From Microbacterium sp. 5K110 (GTDB lineage: Bacteria; Actinomycetota; Actinomycetes; Actinomycetales; Microbacteriaceae): a stretch of 32,291 nt of DNA. The notes below the pieces were generated by a model, which saw only the letters and a list, made by a program, of their open reading frames with translations, did not search any database and was not told the origin of the DNA. Both the position numbers and the translations under genes were made by a program. The stretch is taken from NCBI RefSeq assembly GCF_005774735.1, contig NZ_VBUM01000036.1, positions 1 through 32,291 on the forward strand, read 5' to 3'. Numbering within the stretch: the stretch's first letter is position 1; each line of letters starts with the position of its first letter. Positions 23,847 through 32,291 of this stretch are shown piece by piece.

Positions 23847-24965
23847 TCAGAGCACGTCGCCGCGACCGGTGAGCTTGAGCGCGTCGACGACGCCCTTGAC
23901 CCGTTGCGCGTTCTCGCTGGTGGTGACCAGGAGCGCGTCCGGAGTGTCGACCACGACGATGTCCCGCACCCCGATGAGGCTGATGACGCGCTTGGTCTGC
24001 GACACCACGATGCCGCTGGAGGCGTCGGAGAGCACGCGCGCGTCCTCGCCGAGGATCGCCAGCTCGTTTCGGCCGCCCGAGGAGTTGAGCTTGGACAGGC
24101 TCGCGAAGTCGCCCACGTCGTCCCAGTCGAAGTGCCCCGGGATGACCGCCAGGCGACCCTTCTCGGCGGCGGGCTCCGCGACGGAGTAGTCGATGGCGAT
24201 CTTCTTCAGGCCGGGCCAGATCCGGTCGACCGCGGGGCCGCGGCGATCGCGATCGTCCCACGCGTCGGCCAGCTCGAGCAGACCCGCGTGCAGCTCCGGC
24301 TCGTTCACGGCCAGCTCGGCCAGCAGCACGTCGGCGCGGGTGATGAACATGCCCGCGTTCCAGAGGTACGCGCGGTCGGTGAAGTACGCCTTGGCTGTCT
24401 CGAGGTCGGGCTTCTCGACGAAGCGCTCCACCATATAGGCCTCGGGGGCGCCGTCGACGATGAGCTCATCGGCCTGCTTGATGTAGCCGAAGCCGACCGA
24501 GGGCTCGCTGGGCTGGATGCCGATGGTGCAGATGTAGCCCGCTCGCGCCACCGCGACCGCCTGGCGCACGGCGAAGTCGAACTGCCGGGTCTGGCGGATG
24601 ACGTGGTCGGCGGCGAACGAGCCGATGATGACGTCGGGCTCGCGGCGGACGAGGATCGCGGCGGCCAGGCCGATGGCGGCGGAGGAGTCCCGCGGCTCGG
24701 ACTCGAGGAACACGTTGTGGTCGGGCACCCCGGGCAGCTCCCGCTCCACGGCCGCGCGGTGGGCGCGACCGGTGACCACGGCGATCCGATCGGATCCCGA
24801 GAGGGGGGCCAGGCGGTCCCACGTGTCGCGCAGCAGCGTCTGACCGGAGCCGGTCAGGTCGTGCAGGAACTTGGGGGCGTCCGCGCGGGAGAGGGGCCAC
24901 AGGCGGCTGCCGATCCCACCGGCGGGGATCACGGCGTAGAAGTCGTCGATAGCAGGTTCGGCCAT
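23847..24965 (-). CDS. manC: Mannose-1-phosphate guanylyltransferase
   Basis: A 372-residue nucleotidyltransferase making GDP-mannose from mannose-1-phosphate and GTP. The signature GGIGSRLWPLSR is at 16-27. SFAADHVI (metal-binding region), FVEKPD and LWNAGMF are further family motifs. The C-terminal isomerase domain of bifunctional ManC proteins is absent, as is usual in Actinobacteria. The start is taken at MAEPAIDDF because TAGGGT lies 7 nt upstream; a longer in-frame start at 25013 has no support. It is divergent from sdhC. With PmmB it could supply mannosylated glycans. Confidence 0.9.
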   Translation of the reverse strand: MAEPAIDDFYAVIPAGGIGSRLWPLSRADAPKFLHDLTGSGQTLLRDTWDRLAPLSGSDRIAVVTGRAHRAAVERELPGVPDHNVFLESEPRDSSAAIGLAAAILVRREPDVIIGSFAADHVIRQTRQFDFAVRQAVAVARAGYICTIGIQPSEPSVGFGYIKQADELIVDGAPEAYMVERFVEKPDLETAKAYFTDRAYLWNAGMFITRADVLLAELAVNEPELHAGLLELADAWDDRDRRGPAVDRIWPGLKKIAIDYSVAEPAAEKGRLAVIPGHFDWDDVGDFASLSKLNSSGGRNELAILGEDARVLSDASSGIVVSQTKRVISLIGVRDIVVVDTPDALLVTTSENAQRVKGVVDALKLTGRGDVL

Positions 24966-24972
24966 GGCACCG

Positions 24973-24978
24973 ACCCTA
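24973..24978 (-). promoter_or_regulatory. -10 element of a leaderless manC promoter
   Basis: TAGGGT on the minus strand ends 7 nt before the manC ATG at 24965. No ribosome binding site is visible. Confidence 0.55.
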
Positions 24979-25046
24979 CCGGGCGGACCCGCACCGCCCC
25001 CACCGGTTCTCACACCCGACCGAGGGTGGAAACCCGCCCGAAACTA

Positions 25047-25060
25047 TCTCGACGTCGAGA
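25047..25060. promoter_or_regulatory. Perfect palindrome upstream of sdhC
   Basis: TCTCGACGTCGAGA is a perfect 14-bp palindrome in the manC-sdhC divergent region, about 44 bp upstream of the likely sdh -10. It is a candidate operator for sdh, for manC or for both. I cannot name its regulator. Confidence 0.5.
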
Positions 25061-25065
25061 GAGTC

Positions 25066-25079
25066 TTAGGCGGGCCTAA
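25066..25079. promoter_or_regulatory. Second palindrome upstream of sdhC
   Basis: TTAGGC, 2 nt, GCCTAA form a perfect inverted repeat 5 bp after the first palindrome. The half-sites recall DtxR/IdeR iron boxes, but the spacing is too short for the 19-bp consensus. An iron link for sdh would make biological sense but is unproven. Confidence 0.45.
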
Positions 25080-25103
25080 TCCCCCGCTTTCATAGCCCGG
25101 ACG

Positions 25104-25109
25104 TAGTAT
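25104..25109 (+). promoter_or_regulatory. Likely -10 of the sdhCDAB promoter
   Basis: TAGTAT fits TANNNT. No good -35 is seen 16-18 nt upstream, suggesting activator dependence. The ~65-nt leader can fold GGAGCC with GGCTCC just ahead of the ribosome binding site. Confidence 0.45.
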
Positions 25110-25180
25110 TCAATGGCGCCCGTGTGACGCTTGGAGCCCTGTTTCGGCTCCCACACCGTGTTCGATCAGGGAGGACGACC

Positions 25181-25615
25181 GTGTCAGCACCAACACGTGC
25201 CACGCCGTCGGTGAAGGAGACGACTTCGCGGGTGCCCCGCGGGACGCTCTACCGCGGCCGAGAGGGAATGTGGTCGTGGGTCCTGCACCGCATCACCGGT
25301 GTGGCGATCTTCTTCTTCCTGCTCGTGCACATCCTCGACACGGCGCTCATCCGCGTCTCCCCCGAGGCGTACGACGCCGTCATCGGCACGTACAAGAACC
25401 CGATCATGGGTCTCGGCGAGGTCGCTCTCGTGGGCGCCATCGCCTACCACGCCTACAACGGCCTCCGCATCATCCTGGTGGACTTCTGGCCCTGGGCCAC
25501 GCGTCACCAGCGCCAGTTGTGGTGGGGCGTCCTGGGACTCTGGGTCGTGACGATGCTCGGCTTCACGCCGCGCCACCTCATCAACGTCTTCAGCGCCGTC
25601 ACGGGGAGCCACTGA
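25181..25615 (+). CDS. sdhC: Succinate dehydrogenase cytochrome b subunit
   Basis: A 144-residue membrane subunit of complex II. The family signature LHRITGVAIFFFLLVHI begins the first of three hydrophobic segments. AYHAYNGLRIILVDFW in the second carries the His expected to bind heme b and the Gly-Arg pair near quinone. GTG 25181 is chosen over an upstream ATG at 25124 because a strong AGGGAGGA lies 5-6 nt before it. Its stop overlaps the sdhD start (TGATG). First gene of sdhCDAB. Confidence 0.93.
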   Translation: MSAPTRATPSVKETTSRVPRGTLYRGREGMWSWVLHRITGVAIFFFLLVHILDTALIRVSPEAYDAVIGTYKNPIMGLGEVALVGAIAYHAYNGLRIILVDFWPWATRHQRQLWWGVLGLWVVTMLGFTPRHLINVFSAVTGSH

Positions 25616-26070
25616 TGTCCGTCGCCCAGGAAGCCAGCACTATTCCCGCCCCCCGCACCCCCGCCGTGCGCAAGAAGGGCTCGAACCTCGAGAAGTGGGG
25701 ATGGATCTACATGCGCGCCTCCGGCGTGCTGCTGATCGTCCTCATCTTCGGCCACCTCTTCGTCAACCTGATGACGGGTGACGGCATCCACCAGATCGAC
25801 TTCGCGTTCGTCGCGGGCAAGCTCGCCTCGCCGTTCTGGCAGTGGTGGGACGTGCTGATGCTCTGGCTCGCGCTCATCCACGGCGCCAACGGCATGCGCA
25901 CCATCGTCAACGACTACGTCACGAACGCGAAGGTCCGCAGCATCCTGGTGTGGTCGATCGGCCTCTCGGCCGCATTCCTGATCCTCCTCGGCACGCTCGT
26001 GGTCTTCACTTTCGACCCCTGCCTCGGCGTCACCGAGAGCAGCTCCCTGTGGGAGATCTGCCAGGCGTGA
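25615..26070 (+). CDS. sdhD: Succinate dehydrogenase membrane anchor subunit
   Basis: A 151-residue membrane anchor with three hydrophobic segments. YMRASGVLLIVLIFGHLFVN begins the first, LMLWLALIHGANGMRTIVND the second (His and Gly-x-Arg typical of SdhD), and a third runs near 118-138. It starts within the sdhC stop codon overlap and ends 46 nt before sdhA. With SdhC it forms the quinone and heme site of the membrane domain. Confidence 0.9.
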   Translation: MSVAQEASTIPAPRTPAVRKKGSNLEKWGWIYMRASGVLLIVLIFGHLFVNLMTGDGIHQIDFAFVAGKLASPFWQWWDVLMLWLALIHGANGMRTIVNDYVTNAKVRSILVWSIGLSAAFLILLGTLVVFTFDPCLGVTESSSLWEICQA

Positions 26071-26116
26071 GCCGCGGCATCCTCCTTCCGACTGACACAG
26101 CAGAGGCATTGCACAC

Positions 26117-27946
26117 GTGAGCACTCAGAACAGCGCGGACACGATCGTCAAGGACGGCGTGCACTACTACCAGTTCGACGTCGTCATCGTCGGGGCCGGC
26201 GGCGCCGGCATGCGCGCGGCGATCGAGGCCGGCCCGGGCGCGAAGACCGCGGTCATCTCGAAGCTGTACCCGACCCGCTCGCACACCGGTGCGGCGCAGG
26301 GCGGGATGGCTGCGGCCCTCGCCAACGTCGAAGAGGACTCCTGGGAGTGGCACACCTTCGACACCATCAAGGGCGGCGACTACCTCGTCGACCAGGATGC
26401 CGCGGAGATCCTCGCCAAAGAGGCCATCGACGCCGTCATCGACCTCGAGAACATGGGCCTGCCGTTCAACCGCACGCCCGAGGGCAAGATCGACCAGCGC
26501 CGCTTCGGCGGGCACACGGCCGATCACGGCAAGACCCCGGTGCGTCGCGCCTGCTACGCCGCCGACCGCACGGGACACATGATCCTGCAGACGCTGTTCC
26601 AGAACTGCGTCAAGCTCGGCATCAACTTCTTCAACGAGTTCTACGTGCTCGACCTCGTCACGGTGAAGGACGACGCGGGGCTCACACAGATCGCCGGCGT
26701 CGTCGCCTACGAGCTGGCCACGGGCGACCTCCACGTCTTCCAGTCCAAGGCGGTCATCTTCGCCACGGGCGGCTTCGGCAAGATCTTCAAGACGACCTCG
26801 AACGCCCACACCCTCACCGGTGACGGCGTGGGCATCGTCTGGCGCAAGGGCCTCCCCCTCGAGGACATGGAGTTCTTCCAGTTCCACCCCACCGGCCTGG
26901 CCGGTCTCGGCATCCTGCTGACCGAGGGTGCCCGCGGCGAGGGCGCGATCCTGCGCAACGCCAGCGGCGAGCGCTTCATGGAGCGCTATGCCCCGACGAT
27001 CAAGGACCTCGCGCCGCGCGACATCGTCGCGCGCTGCATGGTGCAAGAGGTCGCCGAGGGCCGCGGCGCCGGCCCCCACCGCGACTACGTGCTGCTGGAC
27101 TGCACGCACCTGGGCGCCGAGGTGCTGGAGACGAAGCTTCCCGACATCACCGAGTTCGCCCGCACGTACCTCGGCGTCGACCCGGTCGTCGAGCCGGTGC
27201 CGGTCATGCCGACCGCGCACTACGCGATGGGCGGCATCCCCACCAACATCAAGGCCGAGGTCCTCGCCGACAACGACACCGTCGTCCCGGGGCTGTACGC
27301 GGCCGGCGAATGCGCCTGCGTGTCCGTGCACGGGTCGAACCGCCTCGGCACGAACTCGCTGCTGGACATCAACGTGTTCGGCAAGCGCGCCGGTCGCAAC
27401 GCGGTCGAGTACGTCAAGACCGCCGACTTCGTCCCGCTTCCCGAGGATCCGGCGAAGGAGGTCCGCGAGCTCATCGAGGGCCTGCGCGGCAACGGCGGGA
27501 CCGAGCGCATCGCCGTCCTCCGCAAGACGCTGCAAGACGAAATGGACAAGGGCGCGCAGGTGTTCCGCACGCACGAGTCCCTCGCCCACGTGCTCGACGT
27601 CATCGCCGACCTGCGCGAGCGCTTCAAGAACATCCACGTCGACGACAAGGGCAAGCGGTACAACACCGACCTGCTCGAGGCGGTCGAGCTGGGCTTCCTG
27701 CTCGACCTCGCCGAGGTCGTGGTGTACTCGGCGCAGAACCGGGAAGAGAGCCGCGGCGGTCACATGCGCGACGACTTCCCCACGCGCGACGACGAGAACT
27801 ACATGCAGCACACCATGGCGTACCTGTCGGGCGACCCCCACTCGTCGCACCCCGCCGATCACATCGAGCTCGGCTGGAAGCCCGTGGTCTTCACCAAGAA
27901 CGAGGCCGGGGAGCTGCGCTACCCGCCGCTGGAGAGGAAGTACTGA
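26117..27946 (+). CDS. sdhA: Succinate dehydrogenase flavoprotein subunit
   Basis: A 609-residue FAD subunit that oxidises succinate to fumarate. [13 protein letters not shown] (24-36) binds FAD and [10 protein letters not shown] contains His56, the covalent FAD attachment residue. HPTGLAGLG and EGARGEGA contain active-site His and Arg positions. [12 protein letters not shown] is a further family motif. The GTG start has an AGAGG about 10 nt upstream. Its stop overlaps the sdhB start (TGATG). Length and order match the actinobacterial SQR type. Confidence 0.96.
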   Translation: MSTQNSADTIVKDGVHYYQFDVVIVGAGGAGMRAAIEAGPGAKTAVISKLYPTRSHTGAAQGGMAAALANVEEDSWEWHTFDTIKGGDYLVDQDAAEILAKEAIDAVIDLENMGLPFNRTPEGKIDQRRFGGHTADHGKTPVRRACYAADRTGHMILQTLFQNCVKLGINFFNEFYVLDLVTVKDDAGLTQIAGVVAYELATGDLHVFQSKAVIFATGGFGKIFKTTSNAHTLTGDGVGIVWRKGLPLEDMEFFQFHPTGLAGLGILLTEGARGEGAILRNASGERFMERYAPTIKDLAPRDIVARCMVQEVAEGRGAGPHRDYVLLDCTHLGAEVLETKLPDITEFARTYLGVDPVVEPVPVMPTAHYAMGGIPTNIKAEVLADNDTVVPGLYAAGECACVSVHGSNRLGTNSLLDINVFGKRAGRNAVEYVKTADFVPLPEDPAKEVRELIEGLRGNGGTERIAVLRKTLQDEMDKGAQVFRTHESLAHVLDVIADLRERFKNIHVDDKGKRYNTDLLEAVELGFLLDLAEVVVYSAQNREESRGGHMRDDFPTRDDENYMQHTMAYLSGDPHSSHPADHIELGWKPVVFTKNEAGELRYPPLERKY

Positions 27947-28734
27947 TGGCCGCGACCGCGCTCGACACCACGACCGACGCCCCCGCCGACATCGAGCAGA
28001 CACCCGAGGACACCGGCATCCAGTCGTTCCTGGTCACGTTCAACATCCGTCGGTTCGACCCCGAGGTCGACGACGAGCCGCGCTGGGTCGACTATGACGT
28101 GGAGCTCTACTCCACCGACCGCGTGCTGGACGCGCTGCACAAGATCAAGTGGGAGGTCGACGGCTCGCTGTCGTTCCGCCGCTCCTGCGCGCACGGCATC
28201 TGCGGTTCGGATGCCATGCGCATCAACGGCCGCAACCGCCTGGCCTGCAAGACGCTGATCAAGGATCTCGACATCTCGCAGCCGATCTACGTCGAGGCCA
28301 TCAAGGGTCTGCCGCTCGAGAAGGACCTCATCGTCGACATGGAGCCGTTCTTCGCCTCCTACCGCGAGGTGCAGCCGTTCCTGATCTCCAGCAGCAAGCC
28401 GGAGGCGGGCAAGGAGCGCATCCAGTCGATCGTCGACCGCGAGGTCTTCGACGACACCACGAAGTGCATCCTGTGCGCCGCGTGCACCTCGTCGTGCCCG
28501 GTGTTCTGGACCGACGGGCAGTACTTCGGCCCCGCCGCGATCGTGAACGCCCACCGGTTCATCTTCGACTCGCGCGACGACGCGGGCGACGTGCGCCTGG
28601 ACATCCTCAACGACAAGGAGGGCGTGTGGCGCTGCCGCACGACCTTCAACTGCACCGAAGCGTGCCCGCGCGGCATCGAGGTCACCAAGGCGATCGCCGA
28701 GGTCAAGCAGGCGGTCCTTCGCGGCGGCCGTTGA
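27946..28734 (+). CDS. sdhB: Succinate dehydrogenase iron-sulfur subunit
   Basis: A 262-residue electron-transfer subunit. The [2Fe-2S] ligands are Cys81, Cys86, Asp89 (CGSD, as in E. coli) and Cys101. CILCAACTSSCPVF from Cys174 gives the [4Fe-4S] site, with a last Cys shared by the 3Fe-4S set, and FNCTEACPRGIEV completes the third cluster. About 25 acidic residues precede the conserved core. It is the last gene of the operon, followed by a strong terminator. Confidence 0.96.
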   Translation: MAATALDTTTDAPADIEQTPEDTGIQSFLVTFNIRRFDPEVDDEPRWVDYDVELYSTDRVLDALHKIKWEVDGSLSFRRSCAHGICGSDAMRINGRNRLACKTLIKDLDISQPIYVEAIKGLPLEKDLIVDMEPFFASYREVQPFLISSSKPEAGKERIQSIVDREVFDDTTKCILCAACTSSCPVFWTDGQYFGPAAIVNAHRFIFDSRDDAGDVRLDILNDKEGVWRCRTTFNCTEACPRGIEVTKAIAEVKQAVLRGGR

Positions 28735-28748
28735 CCCCTCCCCTCTCT

Positions 28749-28783
28749 CGAACGGCGGGTGCGCTCCGGCGCCCCGCCGTTCG
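28749..28783 (+). terminator. Terminator of sdhCDAB
   Basis: CGAACGGCGGG (28749-28759) pairs perfectly with CCCGCCGTTCG (28773-28783) around a 13-nt loop, 14 nt after the sdhB stop. Confidence 0.8.
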
Positions 28784-28825
28784 TCGTGCCCGGGCGGTCA
28801 TCGTGGGGCCGCGGCATCCATTCAT

Positions 28826-28831
28826 TAGGCT
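28826..28831 (+). promoter_or_regulatory. -10 element of the leaderless yihY promoter
   Basis: TAGGCT ends 6 nt before the GTG at 28838. The 15 bases from the hexamer to the start codon differ by one base from those before the exonuclease III gene. Confidence 0.6.
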
Positions 28832-28837
28832 CGACGG

Positions 28838-30031
28838 GTGAACGACCGCGATCCCCGACCGTTGCCCGGCGCGGCGAGCGAGGAGACGTCCCTGCGGGAT
28901 CGGCTGGACGCGGCGCAAGCAGCGGTGCGCGACCGACTCGACCAGCCGATCGCCCGCGCCGCCAAGCTCGCCCGGCTCTTCCCGGTGCGGGTGTGGCGGC
29001 ACTTCCTGCGGCACAACGGATTCCTGCTCGCGGCGGGCATGAGCTACCAGGGCCTGTTCGCGATGTTCTCGGCGCTGTACCTCGCCTTCGCGGGCGTCGG
29101 GATCTGGTTGGGCGGCAGCGAGACCGCGATCGACGGCCTGATCCGGATCGTGAACGGCTACATCCCCGGCATCATCAGCAAGAACGGACTCGTCAAGCCC
29201 GAGCAGGTCGAGGCCGTCGCCCAAGAGAGCGGCCGTCTCCTCGGTGTGACCGGTGGTGTGGCCGGTGTCGTCGTCATCTGGACAACGATCGGTTTCGTCA
29301 CCTTCACCCGCCGGGCCGTACGGGACACCTTCGGCCTCCCCTTCGACACCCGCAACTACGTGCTGCTGAAGGCGCGGGACTTCGTCGCCTCGCTCCTGTT
29401 CGGCCTCGCCCTTCTCGTCGGCGCGCTGCTCGGATCGGTGACCACCGGCGCCGTGGACCTGGTGTTCGGGATGATCGGTTGGGACCGAGGCACCGCGGGG
29501 TGGTCGCTCGGGGCGCGAGGGGTGTCGCTCCTCATCGCTTTCGCCGTGAACACGCTCGCCCTGGCCTCCCTGTTCCGCTTCCTCACGGGGACCGCGCTCA
29601 CCTGGCGGCGCACGTGGCCCGGAGCCCTGGTCGGGTCCGCGGGACTGGTCATGCTCCAGGTCGCGGCGGGCTTCCTCTTCGTCTACACCCCGTCCAATCC
29701 GCTCCTGGCCACGTTCACGGTGCTGGTCGGGTTCTTGCTGTGGTTCCGGCTCGTGGGGATCGTGATCCTCGTCGCGGCCGCGTGGATCGCGGTGGCCGCC
29801 GACGACCGCGATGTGCCGCTGCGCTCGCCCGAGGACCGCCGCGCGATGGAGCAGACCGCTCTCGTCATCGCGGCCCAGGTGGCGGTGCGCGAAGCGGAGG
29901 AACGGGCGGCGCTCGCGCACTGGCCCCGGCGCTGGGCGGCGAGACGCCGCCTTCGTCAGGCCCGGAAACACCTCGCGCACCTGGAGTCGGAGCTGCCCGA
30001 GCCGCGGCGATCCACACTGCTGCTGGACTGA
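28838..30031 (+). CDS. YihY/BrkB-family inner membrane protein
   Basis: A 397-residue membrane protein. A charged N-terminal ~55 residues is followed by the family opening FLRHNGFLLAAGMSYQGLFAMFSALYLAF and about six hydrophobic segments up to residue ~325. A charged cytoplasmic tail rich in Arg and Ala follows. The conserved region FVTFTRRAVRDTFGLP lies in a loop. The function of the family is not settled; the old RNase BN label came from a mistaken assignment. A YihY-type gene beside trpS is, from memory, also seen in mycobacteria. GTG start, leaderless promoter layout. Confidence 0.87.
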   Translation: MNDRDPRPLPGAASEETSLRDRLDAAQAAVRDRLDQPIARAAKLARLFPVRVWRHFLRHNGFLLAAGMSYQGLFAMFSALYLAFAGVGIWLGGSETAIDGLIRIVNGYIPGIISKNGLVKPEQVEAVAQESGRLLGVTGGVAGVVVIWTTIGFVTFTRRAVRDTFGLPFDTRNYVLLKARDFVASLLFGLALLVGALLGSVTTGAVDLVFGMIGWDRGTAGWSLGARGVSLLIAFAVNTLALASLFRFLTGTALTWRRTWPGALVGSAGLVMLQVAAGFLFVYTPSNPLLATFTVLVGFLLWFRLVGIVILVAAAWIAVAADDRDVPLRSPEDRRAMEQTALVIAAQVAVREAEERAALAHWPRRWAARRRLRQARKHLAHLESELPEPRRSTLLLD

Positions 30032-30100
30032 GCGCGGCGCCGCGAGGTCGCGCCGTCGGCAGCCGCGGCCCGAGCGAAGTGCGGTGTCGGAGGCCCCGGT

Positions 30101-30106
30101 TAGGCT
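30101..30106 (+). promoter_or_regulatory. -10 element of the leaderless xth promoter
   Basis: TAGGCT ends 6 nt before the GTG at 30113. No ribosome binding site is present. Confidence 0.6.
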
Positions 30107-30112
30107 CGTCGG

Positions 30113-30964
30113 GTGGCTCGTTCTGTACGCATCGTCTCCGTCAACGTCAATGGCATCCGCGCCGCCGTCCGCAAGGGCATGACCGAGTGGCTCGACGCCT
30201 CGGGCGCCGACATCCTCGCCCTGCAAGAGGTGCGCGCGACCGCCGAACAGCTGGCCGAGGCGGTGCCCGGCTGGCAGATCGTCAACGACGAGGCCCTGCA
30301 GAAGGGCCGCGCCGGGGTCGCGATCCTCAGTCGGCTGCCCGGCGTGCAGACGCGCACGCACCTCGGCCCCGAGCCGCTGGACTCCTCGGGCCGATGGATC
30401 GAGACCGACTTCGACATCGACGGCGAGACGCTGACCGTCGTCAGCGCCTACGTGCACAGCGGCGAGGTCGACACCCCCAAGCAAGAGGCCAAGTGGCTGT
30501 TCCTGGATGCCATGGAGCGGCGCCTCGCCGAGTTGAGCGCCGAACGGGAGCTGGCGGTGGTCATGGGCGACCTCAACGTCGGCCACCGCGAGCTCGACAT
30601 CAAGAACTGGAAGGGCAACCGCAAGAACGCCGGGTTCCTCCCCCGCGAACGTGCGTACTTCGACCGCTTCTTCGGTCCGGCCGGCGCCGAGGTCGAGGGC
30701 GTCGACGGCTCCACGGGACCGGGCCTCGGGTGGGTCGACATCGGCCGCCGTCACGCCGGCGACGTCGACGGCCCCTACACGTGGTGGTCGATGCGCGGAA
30801 AGGCATTCGACACCGACACCGGCTGGCGTATCGACTATCACGTCGCCACACCGGCGCTGGCCGAGCGCGTCACCGACTACCGCGTCGACCGCGCGGCATC
30901 CTGGGACGCCCGATGGAGCGACCACGCCCCGGTGATCGCGGACTACACACTCGGGCGGTCGTGA
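30113..30964 (+). CDS. xth: Exodeoxyribonuclease III / AP endonuclease
   Basis: A 283-residue EEP-fold DNA-repair nuclease that cuts at abasic sites. Motifs in order: VSVNVNGIRAAVRKG, LALQEVRA with the metal-binding Glu, SAYVHSG, MGDLNVGHRELDIKN with catalytic Asp and Asn, GWVDIGRRH, YTWWSMRG, WRIDYHVAT and SDHAPVIADY with the terminal Asp-His pair. Length and motifs match the XthA type. The GTG start with TAGGCT six bases upstream replaces any ribosome binding site. A strong hairpin follows directly. Confidence 0.94.
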   Translation: MARSVRIVSVNVNGIRAAVRKGMTEWLDASGADILALQEVRATAEQLAEAVPGWQIVNDEALQKGRAGVAILSRLPGVQTRTHLGPEPLDSSGRWIETDFDIDGETLTVVSAYVHSGEVDTPKQEAKWLFLDAMERRLAELSAERELAVVMGDLNVGHRELDIKNWKGNRKNAGFLPRERAYFDRFFGPAGAEVEGVDGSTGPGLGWVDIGRRHAGDVDGPYTWWSMRGKAFDTDTGWRIDYHVATPALAERVTDYRVDRAASWDARWSDHAPVIADYTLGRS

Positions 30965-30998
30965 CGTCCGGGCCCCGCGGGGTCGCGGGTCCCGGACG
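30965..30998 (+). terminator. Terminator after xth
   Basis: An 8-bp outer stem (30965-30972 with 30991-30998), one mismatch, then a 6-bp inner stem and a 4-nt loop GGGT begin directly after the stop codon. Confidence 0.8.
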
Positions 30999-31018
30999 GC
31001 GCTGAGCGCCAGGACGCC

Positions 31019-32035
<1,017 letters not shown>

Positions 32036-32106
32036 CCCGGCCCGGGCTGGGCGGCCCGGCTGCCCCGGGCGGGGCCGCCGACGCGAGGCGGGTGCGGCGG
32101 CCGGCC

Positions 32107-32172
32107 GGGGCCGGGCGGTTCAACCTGCGGCGGCCGGGCGGGGCCGGGCGGTTCAACCTGCGGCGGCCAGCC
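32107..32172. repeat. 33-bp tandem repeat, two copies
   Basis: The unit begins GGGGCCGGGCGGTTCAACCT at 32107 and again at 32140, with only the last few bases differing. A partial third start (GGGGCCGGGCAGT) at 32177 runs into element W2. Function unknown. Confidence 0.85.
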
Positions 32173-32189
32173 GGCCGGGGCCGGGCAGT

Positions 32190-32258
32190 CACAACTCCTG
32201 CAACGGTGGGCAGATGTTCCGGCAGCCCACCGGATCGGCGATCTGTGCAGGAGTTGTG
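32190..32258. repeat. Inverted-repeat element at right window edge (W2)
   Basis: CACAACTCCTGCA (32190-32202) and its perfect inverse (32246-32258) enclose a second perfect 8-bp stem (32204-32211 with 32224-32231). The arm shares AACTCCTG with E1-E3. It lies 154 nt after trpS, so it may terminate trpS or belong to a further DUF559 unit beyond the window. Confidence 0.85.
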
Positions 32259-32291
32259 CGCGAGGACCGGTGGCCGGTGCCGGCGCGGGGC

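Larger units (their letters stand above)
32036..32291. other. Gene-free right edge, G+C-rich and repetitive
   Basis: After trpS come about 70 bp of GC-rich sequence with short GGGCCGGG-type runs, a 33-bp tandem repeat (32107-32172), then inverted-repeat element W2 (32190-32258). No coding region is supported before the window ends. Confidence 0.75.

Noticed and set aside
25066..25079. DtxR/IdeR iron box
   Set aside because: Half-sites TTAGG/CCTAA are only 4 nt apart; the 19-bp consensus has 9 nt between them. Kept as an unnamed palindrome.
30032..30060. Terminator after yihY
   Set aside because: The GCGGCGCCGC palindrome has no loop and no clear longer stem could be drawn.

Overview
The window is about 32.3 kb of high-G+C DNA (roughly 70% by eye) with actinobacterial gene content and dense GAC/CTC/GCC codon use. 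The protein sequences look like Microbacteriaceae, most likely Microbacterium or a close relative. This is a judgement from memory of family sequences, not a database search. I call 28 protein genes and see no rRNA, tRNA, insertion sequence, prophage or CRISPR array.

Layout, left to right. (1) lpdA (minus strand), a flavoprotein lacking the redox cysteines of its family. (2) punA-pmmB, overlapping genes for purine nucleoside phosphorolysis and sugar-phosphate mutation. (3) An AbiEi/DUF559-type nuclease-like gene (4313-5278) with a matched four-motif inverted-repeat array on each side. (4) A mannitol PTS locus: divergent regulator mtlR, then a stand-alone EIIB, ptsH (HPr), ptsI (EI), mtlA (EIICB), mtlF (EIIA) and mtlD. 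(5) A membrane-anchored alpha/beta hydrolase. (6) A second AbiEi/DUF559 gene (14203-15051) flanked by three 88-bp inverted-repeat elements, one of which supplies its stop codon. (7) A minus-strand nucleoside uptake and salvage run: bmpA, then the ABC ATPase, two permeases, cdd, deoA and add. (8) manC (minus). (9) sdhCDAB. (10) A YihY/BrkB membrane protein, exonuclease III and trpS.

How the genes work together. The BMP-type ABC transporter imports nucleosides. Cdd and Add deaminate cytidine and adenosine, and DeoA and PunA release the base and a pentose-1-phosphate. PmmB is well placed to convert that to the 5-phosphate. Mannitol enters through MtlA/MtlF with phosphate passed from EI and HPr, and MtlD makes fructose-6-phosphate. 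From memory, the order lpdA / punA-pmmB / add-deoA-cdd / sdhCDAB matches a neighbourhood also seen in Mycobacterium tuberculosis. Here the mannitol locus and both DUF559 genes lie inside it.

The most unusual content is the two DUF559 units. Each gene has its own private family of geometry-conserved inverted repeats. Both share the same upstream layout: a DnaA-box-like TT(A/C)TCCACA ending exactly 53 bases before the A of the start codon, and a CA-A/G-A/G-GT hexamer exactly 6 bases before it. Similar inverted repeats at both window edges (34-98 and 32190-32258) suggest further units just outside. Two genome-style signals also stand out. The heptamer GGATGCC/GGCATCC is far more frequent than composition predicts, and it builds two terminator stems. 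Seven ordinary genes, plus the two DUF559 genes, have a -10-like hexamer only 6-7 bases before the start codon, which suggests leaderless transcripts.
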